Shown in pieces: positions 21,336 through 30,835 of a stretch of 64,000 nt of DNA. Source of the stretch: Zygnema cylindricum (Eukaryota > Streptophyta > Zygnematophyceae > Zygnematales > Zygnemataceae). Below the pieces are notes generated by a model. That model ran no database searches, had not been told where the DNA came from, and worked only from the letters and a program-made list of their open reading frames with translations. The stretch lies in NCBI GenBank assembly GCA_037447655.1, contig JBBHKE010001453.1, forward strand, positions 37,552-101,551, read 5' to 3'. Position numbers and translations under genes: made by a program. Positions within the stretch are counted from its first letter, which is position 1; each line of letters starts with the position of its first letter.

Positions 21336-22214
21336 AGTTTTGAAAGCTTTAGTCCTCACTAAGCCTCCTATGTGAGGGGAGTGTCTTCCCGGTACTTAGT
21401 TTATTTTGTGGAAGTTTGGTTCAGTATGTACCAGAATTAGTGTGACACTAAATATTGAGGGAGTACACACTGTATCATATTCGCGAGACACGCGTCAGAA
21501 AACTAAGGTGAGACGCTTCGCAAGATTTGGTTCTACGACTCGGATTCACCGGCATACCGAGGTGCCACACAAAGTTTCATCTTGGATGAAACTACTGAAA
21601 GATGGACGGCTGAGATTTCTTGCCGATGGACGCTGGTCTACTGGGACAACGTCTACTATGATCTGAAGTGTTTTCTATAGAATAGTGTGACAATACATAT
21701 ACATGTTTTTTACATGAGCGTGTTTTGTTTGATTTGTAATTCAGTACAAATTCATCTTTTTATGACATACCTTGAAATATTCAGTAATCCTCTTAGTCCT
21801 GGTAGATATTATTTGATGCATGGCAGATATGCCTCCTTAGCTTAGTCACAATAGTGTATGTTTTCTAGCTCTTAGAAAAATAGATCTTTTAGGTATAAGA
21901 GTAGGACTTAGCCATTTCAGAAGTAGGAACTTATTGTATCAAATTATGTTTTTAGCATTTTGATATCTTTTGACTGAGAGTTCTCTCAAATCTGTTTGCA
22001 GATTTTTGTGTTAATTTGCACATGTGTTCCTCCTTATATTATCTACATTTTGTCAAATTTGTAGGCCATTTGGTTGCCTAATTTGTCTTTGGCTATGTTC
22101 CAAAGTTGTATGTTTTTGTGATCATCTGTGAGAGCTTCTTGTTTGTTTTAATTATGTGATGACTACTCCTGCTACATCTTCATCTTCAGTAGGTGTAGTA
22201 TCCACAGAACAACA
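21336..22214 (+). mobile_element. Copia E: 3' tail plus 3' LTR (21382-22214)
   Basis: The 46-bp tail (TTTTGAAAGCTTTAGTCC... to TGTGAGGGGAG) matches the tail of element F before its 3' LTR. The 833-bp LTR starts TGTCTTCCCGG and ends AGAACAACA. DNA to the right is antisense gypsy coding sequence, so E inserted into an older gypsy element. AGGACTTAG lies at 21903-21911. Confidence 0.75.
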
Positions 22215-23660
22215 AACCCTAGGAATGCATGCAAGCTAGTAAAATTAGTTGGGGCCGGTAGTTTACTAATCGCTTCCACTTTGACTTCTAGTGGAGTAAT
22301 TCCCTTGGATGAGATAAAATGCCCAAGATATGGTACCCCTTCGACCCCGAAGGTGCATTTGGCATGATGACATTTGAGTCCTACCTTTTTTAATTCCTTC
22401 AATACCCACTCTATATGCACTGCATGTTCCTCTATAGAGGCTGAAGCGATGATTAAATCGTTGATATAGCAACGGGCAAACTTAAATCCCCAAGATAGGG
22501 TCCACGACTTTCTGGAATACTGCCGTTGCATTTTTCAGACCAAAGGGCATAACTGCCCATTCCCAATGTTCGTTATTTCCCAAAAATGCAGTCTTGTATG
22601 TGTCTTTTTTCTCTATTTCGATTTGGTTAAACCCTTGTCGCAGATCTAGGATGTCGAAATATTTAGCTCCTCCGACATGATCAAAGATGTCCTCCGCCAA
22701 AGGCATTGGATTTTGGTCCTGGATTGTACGTGAATTTAGTTCTCGGTAGTCCCCGCACATGCGACGTACTGTAGAGATCCCCTCCGCGTCTTTTTTACGA
22801 GGCATGACGGTGGGGGTCGCAAAGGTGGAATCGCGCCTCTAAATCAAGCCTTCCTCTTCTAATTCTACGCATCGTTTCTCCACGAATTCCCATTCAGTTT
22901 CTGATAGACTATGCTTGGGCTTGAATATAGCTCTATCATCTTCCAAGTCAATGGACATTTTGTAAGTGGTGTGTCGATCTAAGACTTTCACGGAGAAAAC
23001 AAACGCGTCTATATGTCGGTTTATGACTCCATCTAAGAGTTCCTGTTCCGGTTTTGTTAGTCTTGTTACGAATTTCTATGTCGGTTTTTAGGCATATTGA
23101 TGGTCATGGCTTCCATTGTCTTTGAAAATGCTAGTTGCTCATGCGCTATTAAAGAGTGTCCCAACTCATACTCGACTGGGAGCTGATGCAAATAGTTTAT
23201 TGCATGATGCCAACTTCTAGATGGAAATGCAACTGTCTAGTGTGGTGATACCAGTACCGATACTTGAGATCTAGCAGCTGTGTATGTTGGAGAGACCACC
23301 TCATGTGACTAGGTTGCAAAAATTCTTAAATAGTGTGATCTATGTCAGACTTGGCGGAGGAAGGAAAAAGGGAGAGCTGAAAAGTTGTACCCCGAAAGAA
23401 GGTGAGGATTTTAGATGCTGTGTATTTCAATGGTATATCCCCACCCCCCCAGCTGATTGAGACGGATGGTTCTATGCGTATCGACCGGCTGCAAACTACA
23501 TGCCCAAGACAAATGACAGTGATTAGGGGTCCATGACATGACCAAGTAAGGTGCAGCGCTGCCGCTTGGTGAGTCCGAGGCAGCAGTGGTACTTGGGATG
23601 AAATGTGGAAGGTGTTCTCGTTCTGCAACAGTAGGTTCGTCTAAGCTACTCGTATGAGTA
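22215..23660 (-). pseudogene. Second gypsy fragment: methyltransferase C-terminus to RT
   Basis: Reading the minus strand from about 23640: an EREHL..FIPSTTAA segment and relics of RQRCTLLG and VMDP match the C-terminal end of the cytosine methyltransferase in the large gypsy at 46.8 kb. A linker follows, then the RT start (TTYKMSIDLEDDRAIFK, about 22960), RT core (CGDYRELNSRTIQDQNPMP, DLRQGFNQIEIE) and a mutated catalytic box YIND in place of YIDD (about 22460). It ends in the RNase H border (PAPTNFTSLHAFLGF). It shares domain order with the main gypsy copy, so the fusion is ancestral. Frames are broken. Confidence 0.85.
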
Positions 23661-23665
23661 TTCTG

Positions 23666-24555
23666 TGTTCAAAAGAAGTAATTAATAGTTCACTTCTCTA
23701 TTTTATCTTTACTTTAAAGAAAGAGAGTGAGGATCAAAGGCACGCCATGGCTGCCGCCATATTTAGAAAGTGGCAGATTTTGAAGTCAATGATATTTTAC
23801 TAAAACGTTGCCTGAGTCTAGATTTGAACCTGGGTTTGTGAACAAGTATGTAGACGTAAGCCTTATCCACTAGGGCGTTATCGAAACGATACACGTGACG
23901 GGTTTCAAAGATATATAAACATTAACACGACAGCTAATAAACAACAGACTAACGAAAAGGAGCAACTCATGCATGTACGCGAATCTGATCCGTGTAAAAT
24001 ATGTTTTGATCGGACGGCCGGTATTATAGCCGCCACGCGAAGTGAGCCTTTGGCGTCATTTGGAGATAGCGTCACGCGGTGCCACGTGGGGCAACATTAT
24101 TTGATACCGGAGAAGATGGGAGGAGGAACCATGGCTCCTGATTTGACAAGTGTCACTTTGTAGACTATGTCGTACAATGGCCGTACAATAAGTACATCTC
24201 CTATTGTACCTTCTTGTACTATATAGTGAACCTATTGGACTAAGGTTTAGTAGTAGGTAGTCGTGGGTAGGCAGACCAAGACTTAGTGATATTTAGGTAC
24301 CTCTCTCGAAGAGAGCTTGTAACTATAAAGGTCATCTTTGACAAGCCATAACTTACTGCTTAGGGGAGCGAATTCAGTTATTCTTTTTAAATTTGACTCA
24401 AGGGAGTCTTGTCCTCACAAGGGTGAGGGTGGTCAAAATATTTGTGTGCATGGGTGGCACTTATTCAGTGGGAAATTGGAAAGGGCAAAAATATTATCCT
24501 AGAGGCTTTACATAGGCTGCTTATTCGGTGGGTCAATGGAGACCACAGAATTTCA
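23666..24555 (+). repeat. 5' LTR of B
   Basis: TGTTCAAAAG...CAGAATTTCA. Contains an antisense tRNA-like segment, a G-box (GCCACGTGG near 24080), and TATA-like ACTATATAG (24218-24226) and ACTATAAAGG (24313-24322). Confidence 0.85.
23810..23883 (-). ncRNA. tRNA-like segment in B LTR (antisense)
   Basis: Minus strand: D-arm-like GCCCTAGTGGATAAGGC, B box AGGTTCAAATC, ending ...CTCAGGCA, then TTTT (plus strand AAAA 23802-23805). The arms are degenerate but the order is tRNA-like. Confidence 0.45.
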
Positions 24556-25696
24556 GGTTATGGGCCCACCCTCTAAGGTGCCCATATTTTATGGATCAGA
24601 CTTTTTGTATTGGGAAATGATGATGGAGTTAGAATTATTTGAGAAGCATCTATGGGGCATAGTGTCTGGACAAATTCGATACCCACCTCCACCTGGGTTT
24701 GGAGGGACACGTTTTTCTGGCACCTCCGCCTCTACTGTTGGAAGAACAGCTACCACCATCACCGAGGATGAAGATGAGGAAGGAGAGGAGACTGTCATGG
24801 AAGGAGAAAAGGGAGGAGTTGCAACTCAAGTGACACCATTGCCAAAGGCGATACCGGCAGCAGCACCACCAAAAACGGCGACAAGGGTTCAGACCGAAAG
24901 ATCCAAGTATGAAAAGTGGAACTACAAAGACAAGATTAATAAGCTCTTAATTCTTAATAGTGTAGCAAAGGGCATTGCCATTCCCCTTATGCATGTCAAA
25001 TCTTCATCTCAGATTTGGATATCACTAGTTAACAAATATAAGAGTGGATCATTGCAGCAACAACAGTTGGCGGAAAAAAAATTTGCAGTTTATATTTATA
25101 AAGACGAAGGTATTAATAATTATTGCAATGATTTATGAGCGTTATTTGGAGAGTTAGAGAGTGTAGGTAACTCATGGTCTGAGAGACAAAGAGTGAACAC
25201 ATTAATGATGAAACTACCTAAAGAGTATGAGAATGTCATTAACCGATTGCAGGACAAAGGAGATAGCAATTGGAATTGGGATGACACAGTGGGAATGATT
25301 TTAGTGAAAGAAAGCACCATAGAGCTTAGGAGAGGGAGTCTAAGTGTTAAAGCATTGTTTGCAAGAGCTGATTTGCGCAAGCGTGATGAGGAGAGAGGGA
25401 AAGATCCCTATCGAAACTTTGGTGGAAGAGGACAAGTAGGTGGCAGATTTGATAGACTGGGGAGAGGAACTTCTCGAGGAGGATTATGTCACTTCTGCAA
25501 GAAACCGGAACACTATATGGCAGATTGTGTCAAACTTGCAAACCTCGACTGAAAGATGGTTAAGGAACTTCAAGGGATGGAGGAAAGAAAGAGGTTTTCG
25601 TGACTCAAGTTCATGATGAGGAAGTGGAAGGAAAAACTGAACCAGAAGAGGAGCTTGAGGAGCTTCTTCTTAACGAAAAACACTGAAAAGCATGTA
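24536..25696 (+). pseudogene. Copia B gag and start of protease region
   Basis: The ATG lies 20 bp inside the LTR. The first frame runs 200 codons with a PPPPGFGG motif, an acidic linker and a gag core. A stop at 25136 and a frame change lead to a second open stretch (25193-25552) ending in zinc knuckle CHFCKKPEHYMADC. It ends in the acidic linker before protease. Confidence 0.85.
24556..24570 (+). other. B primer-binding site, perfect half-tRNA match
   Basis: GGTTATGGGCCCACC directly follows the LTR. All 15 bases are complementary to bases 39 to 25 of plant initiator tRNA-Met as I recall it. Read in frame it is part of Gag (Q-V-M-G-P-P). Confidence 0.75.
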
Positions 25697-26441
25697 GATC
25701 ATATTCGCGAGACACGCGTCAGAAAACTAAGGTGAGACGCTTCGCAAGATTTGGTTCTACGACTCGGATTCACCGGCATACCGAGGTGCCACACAAAGTT
25801 TCATCTTGGATGAAACTACTGAAAGATGGACGGCTGAGATTTCTTGCCGATGGACGCTGGTCTACTGGGACAACGTCTACTATGATCTGAAGTGTTTTCT
25901 ATAGAATAGTGTGACAATACATATACATGTTTTTTACATGAGCGTGTTTTGTTTGATTTGTAATTCAGTACAAATTCATCTTTTTATGACATACCTTGAT
26001 GTATTTTGGTATCCTCTTAGTCTTGGTAGATATGTAATGATGCATGGTTGGTATGCCTCCTTAGCTTAGTCAGGATAGTAGATGGCTGCTAGCTCTTAGA
26101 AAAATATATCTTTTAGGTATAAGAATATGACTTAGCCATTTTAGAAGTAGGAACTTGTTGTATCAAATATTGCTTTAGCATTTTTCTGATATCCTTTGAC
26201 TAAGATTTTCTTTCAGATCTGTTTGCAGATTTCTGTGTAAATTTGCACTTGTGTTCATCTTTGTATTATTTGCATTGTGTCAGATTTGTAGGCCATTTAA
26301 TTGCTTATTTTGACTTTGGTTGTGTTTCAAAGTTGTATGTTTTTCTGAAAATGTGTTAGAGCTTCTTGCTTGTCTTATTTATGTGATGACTACTCTTGCC
26401 TCATCTTCATCTTCAGTGGGTGTTGTATTCACAGAAAAACA
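25697..26441 (+). repeat. 5' LTR of F (truncated)
   Basis: Matches E LTR from ATCATATTCGCGAGAC onward and ends ACAGAAAAACA. The primer-site relic GGTTCCGGGCCCGCC (26442-26456) matches 12 of 15 positions. Gag ATG is at 26386, inside the LTR. Confidence 0.8.
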
Positions 26442-28150
26442 GGTTCCGGGCCCGCCCTCACGGATACCGGTTTTGATAGAAGGAAATACCTTCATTGGTC
26501 TGACTTGGTTGAAACCTATTTTACTCAGGTTTAACTGTTTGATGTAGTTGATGGCAGTTTTGTTGAATTTGATACATCATACGGTGGGAAAAATCAGCAA
26601 ATTTTGAATCTCTTAAAGTTAATGTTTTCTAAGGATTTACTTATGTCACATATTAAGATGAAAAAGGCATAAGAAATTTGGACTTTACTGAAAACCATCT
26701 ATTTGAAAATTAATGCTCAGCATGAGATTATTACAGCTGGGAACATTTGGGACTATAGGTATACAGGTGGTAGTATGGCAAAGTATTGTAATGGACTTCA
26801 GCTTTTATTGACATAGAATGCATGTTCATGGGGGAACTTCTCTCTTTACCATCAGGCTATGATTCTTAATCGAGGTCTTCAAGAAAAATATAAAGGAGCA
26901 TTAACAAATTTGAAAAAAATGGATAAGTCAGACTGAAATCTAGCAGCAGTCTAGAGGAAGAGTCAACACTTATAGCCCTTAATCCACGAAAGTCTTCTGT
27001 AGCTTTTAATACTCAATATCAAGGAAACAGATCTCAAGGTTATCAAGGTTTTCAACCTTACAACAAGTGTGTATATTGTTACAATCAAGGACATCTATAC
27101 AAACAGTGTCCTAAGTTTCTCCAAGCTTGTGAGATAGGTGTGTTCAGATCTGCAACCTATATCAACTAGACAGATCTATTATTCTTGTGGTGCCACAATT
27201 GAAGAAACCGCTCAACGAAGTGTCATCATTATGTGAGAGATAGATGGACAGGCAGTCCGTAGAACTCTTTATGATGTGTTGTATGTCCCTCAATTGAAAA
27301 AAAATTTGTTTTCTACATCAGTTAAAGAAAGTATAGGATTTGAAATACTTAGAAGCTAGGAAAGAAAATAGTCAGCATGGAGGGAAGGGTAGCTAAAGGG
27401 GTTCTGACAAAAGGTGGAAGGTAAAGAGACACATGGAGGAATGCTACTCGAGTATGACATTGAACTTGGGGAGTTGTCTGTTCCACAATTCCCTACAGAC
27501 AAGTTGTTTGAAGTCTTTTCTATTTTATGAACTGCACGCGCCTTGATATTGTAGCGGCAATGAGAGCATTGAGTTGAAGCCTTCAAAATCGAAAAAGATC
27601 AGATTGGGAGGCAACAAAACGTGTTCTCAGATATCATGCAGCAACACGGGATCTTCGATTTTCCCTCGGAGGAGATGAAGTGAAGATCAGCACCTAGAGC
27701 GATGCGAGTTATGGTGACATGCCAAGCCGACGCTCTACCAGTGGATTCATTCTGAAGGTCGCTGTTGGTACGTGTTGTTGGACCAGCAAGCTTCAAAAGG
27801 TGACTGCTCAATCAACCATCGAAGCTGAATACATGCCAGCTTGCTCAACTGTTACATAACTTTTTTGGGTAAAATCTCTTTTACAAGCACTGAAATTTAT
27901 GCAGTCTAGTCCTCAAGTCCTATGGTGTGATAATCAAGCTGTTATTGCTATTGCTTCTAATTTCAATCATCAATTCAAAAGCAAGCAAATTGATATAAAG
28001 TTAAACTTTTTAGAGAAAAAGTGATGGCTAGAATTATGAAGCTTAGGTACTTACCCGATGAGGAAATGCTGGTAGATATGGTTACAAAACCCTTGCCTGT
28101 ACAAAAATTAAAATTCTGCAGAGAGGCATTTGCTCTAAGAGGCTAGTAGA
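26386..28150 (+). pseudogene. Copia F gag and RNase H relic
   Basis: The Ser-rich leader (MTTLASSSSS) leads to the QVPGPPSRIPV junction. A gag core with stops follows, then zinc knuckle CVYCYNQGHLYKQC (27070-27111). Remnants of the pre-integrase region (ERTLYDVLYVP-like, 27240-27360) join directly to the RT end (YFMNCTR-like, 27520) and RNase H (SDASYGDMPSR, WCDNQAVIAIAS, 27690-27960). Confidence 0.8.
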
Positions 28151-28218
28151 GTCTAAAGCTTTTATAGAGTGTTGTTTTGAAAGCTTTGGTCCTCACTAAG
28201 CCTCTTATGAGACGGGAG

Positions 28219-29098
28219 TGTCTTCCGGGTACTTAGTTTATTTTGTGGAAGCCTGGTTCAACATGTACCAGAATTAGTGTGACAATAAATATTGAGGGAG
28301 TACATTGTGTATCATATTTGCAAGACACGCGCCAGCAAACTAAGATGAGAAGCTTCGCAAGATTTGGTTCTACGACTCAGATTCACCGGCATACAAAGGT
28401 CTCACACAAAGTTTCACATTGGATAAAACTTCTAAAAGATGGACGGCTGAGGTCTCTTGCACACGAACGTTGGTCAACCGCGACCACCTCTACGATTATT
28501 TGACGTATTTTGTGTAGAATAGTGTGACAATACATATCCTTGTTTTGTACATGAACTTGTTTTGTTTGATTTGTAATTCAGTACAGATTCATCTTTTTAT
28601 GACATATGTTGATATATTGAGGTATCCTCTTAGTCCTGGTAGATAATATTTGATGCATGGCTGGTATGCCTCCTGAGCTTAGTCAGGATAGTGGATGGCT
28701 GCTAGCTCTTAGAAGAATAGATCTTTTAGGTATAAGAATAGGACTTAGCCATTTCAGAAGTAGAAACTTGTTGTATCAAATATTGTTTTAGCATTTTTTA
28801 AATATCTTTTGACTGAGATTTTCTCTCAGGGTTGTTTGCAAATGCATGTGTAAATTTGCACTTTTGTTCCTTTTTGTATTATCTGCATTGTGTAAGATTT
28901 GTAGGCCATTTGGTTGCCTAATTTGTCTTTGGCTCAGTTCCAAAATTGTATGTTTTTCTGATCATCTTTGAGAGCTTCTTGCTTGTCTTAATTCTGTGAT
29001 GACTACTCTTGCCTCATCTTTATCTTTAGTGGGTATAGTATTCACACTTCTCTTCCCTCATCTTCATCTTTAGTTGGTGTAGTATCCGCAAAACATCA
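28219..29098 (+). repeat. 3' LTR of F
   Basis: Starts TGTCTTCCGGG after purine tract GAGACGGGAG and ends near CAAAACATCA. A short internal duplication (CTCATCTT.ATCTTTAGT.GG) lies near its end. AGGACTTAG at 28740-28748. Confidence 0.75.
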
Positions 29099-30008
29099 AA
29101 TTGTACTAAACTGACAGAGATGAGATTTAACGAGGGGCAGATCGAAAAATCAGCCGCAGGATAAAAAAAAGCATTTGTGGCAACACAAGTCATGGAAGAG
29201 GATTCCGATGAGGACGATGGAGAACTTCTCCTCACTGAGGAGTTGGAGGTCAAAGGTGAGCCGGAGATTATAAGGAGGCAAAAGAGTGCCATAGGTGGAG
29301 AAAAAAAAAGCACCTGAAGAAACGTGGATTATTGATTCAGGAGCCTCTATGCATATGTGTAGAAAAAAACCATTGTTTACCAAAATGAGAAAGGTCCCTA
29401 CTGTAGAGATAGAGTTTGGGGATGGGAGAATAGTAACCACTAATTTAGTGGGATATGTGGATCTGAAAGTATTAATTGATGGTAAGATATCTATAGTCAC
29501 TCTCTTTGATGTTCTTTTTATTCCAGAGTTGAACAACATTCTTATCTCTACGTCGGTCTTAGATGATAAGGGTTTTGAGACTAGTACTAAGAAAGCGGTC
29601 TCTGTAAATAGCTATGAGAATAATGTGCACTTCACAGCTGAAAAGGGTAGCCAAGGAATGTTTAGGCTGAATTTGAGTAATGGAAAGAGGGGAGTTTGCT
29701 ATGCCGGTGTAAGTGATTTAATGATGTGGCAAAAAAGATTGGGACATGTGCATCTGGATAGATTGAAAGAAATAAAAAAATTGGTGTAGTTGAGGGAATA
29801 CATTTTGGAGGTAATGAGACCTTAGATGATTGTAGAGGGCGTGCTCAATGTAAGGCCTCTAGATTTCTTTTCCCAAAAACCGCAACATATAAGGGTGAAA
29901 AAGTCTTAGATCTAGTTCATATTGACTTATGGGAACAGGCCAAAAGGCCATTAGTTGGAGGGAAAAGATTTATGATTATTATCACTGATGATTCATCTAG
30001 ATATTTAT
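29099..30008 (+). pseudogene. Old copia G (protease to integrase start)
   Basis: Begins within the segment just after the zinc knuckle (KLTEMRFNEGQ). Protease WIIDSGASMHMC (29323-29360) is intact. An open stretch at 29295-29789 continues to the integrase zinc-binding site (WQKRLGHVHLDRL). It ends near ITDDSSRYLS, where LTR H begins. Confidence 0.8.
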
Positions 30009-30835
30009 CTGTAGTTTTACAGGGACACGCGTTGTTACTTGAGTACAATACAGGTATTGTGGAATGTCACCAACACCCACATATGCGTGTCACACATTGA
30101 ACGGGAAGACACAGCTGCAACGCAGACAGGACAACGCAGTTGCAACATAAGCAGGACAACACAACTGCGGTTTTTTTGGATATGATCCGTACAGACAACG
30201 TAGCTGCGGTTATCTTTGATATGATGCGGTATGGGACAACCCAGCCGCGGATGATATGAATATGATACGTTACATGACAACGCAGCTGCAATTGATGTGA
30301 ATCAAGTCAACGGACGAGATTACTAAGAGGATCACAAATGACTAAGCCGACAAGTATTTGTCCAATCACTTAGTGTAGATTCTGAGTAATATTGATTGTA
30401 TGGTGGTAGATTAGGTTGGCAGGATTAAAAAACTTAGTTCTTAGTGGCAGGTTGGTTTTTGGACGTACCTCTCAGGTACACTTGTGTTGGCAGTACAACA
30501 CTGAGTAGATACTCACTGCAAGTATAAGACTTAGGACTTGGAGAATTTTATATATCCAGACTTTCAAGTAGTAAAACAACAAACAATTTTTGGGAAACTT
30601 GTGAGTATTCTATCTTAAGCATTGTTGAGTCAATTGTGCTGTAACTTTGGGAGTTATCAATGTTTACGTTGCTCTATGTTGTGATAGAGTTTTGTGAATT
30701 TTTGATCCTTGTATAAGATTTGGTGAACACTTGAAAACAACTGTTTGGTAAAATTCTTGATAGAATCTGAGAGTATTATGTCAACTTCTACTACTACTGC
30801 TACTCCTCCACTACACCAGTGGTTGTAGAACAACA
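30009..30835 (+). repeat. LTR of copia H
   Basis: The left edge is uncertain. It ends TAGAACAACA like the Y LTR and shares with Y the stretch ACTCACTG..AGTATA.. and TTTTTGGGAAACTT. ATG at 30778 starts the MSTSTTT leader. The primer-site relic AGTTATCGGCC (30836-30846) matches 9 of 11 bases of the Y site. Confidence 0.75.
30155..30290 (+). repeat. About 40-bp imperfect tandem repeats in H LTR
   Basis: GACAAC(G/A)(C/T)A(G/A)CTGC-type motifs recur at about 30155, 30194, 30235 and 30276, usually followed by GATATGAT. An upstream enhancer-like minisatellite is possible. Confidence 0.55.

Larger units (their letters stand above)
23666..25696 (+). mobile_element. Copia B (LTR plus gag, cut by element F)
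   Basis: LTR 23666-24555 (890 bp, the same length as the intact N LTR), then the primer site and gag up to 25696. There an F-type LTR takes over at a shared ATCATATTC, which suggests deletion or recombination. B is a relative of N in the opposite orientation. Confidence 0.85.
25697..29098 (+). mobile_element. Copia F: deletion derivative with both LTRs
   Basis: 5' LTR 25697-26441 (first ~135 bp lost), internal 26442-28218, 3' LTR 28219-29098. The internal region jumps from the protease/pre-integrase region to the end of RT and RNase H, so integrase and most of RT are gone. It sits inside older copia G. Confidence 0.8.
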
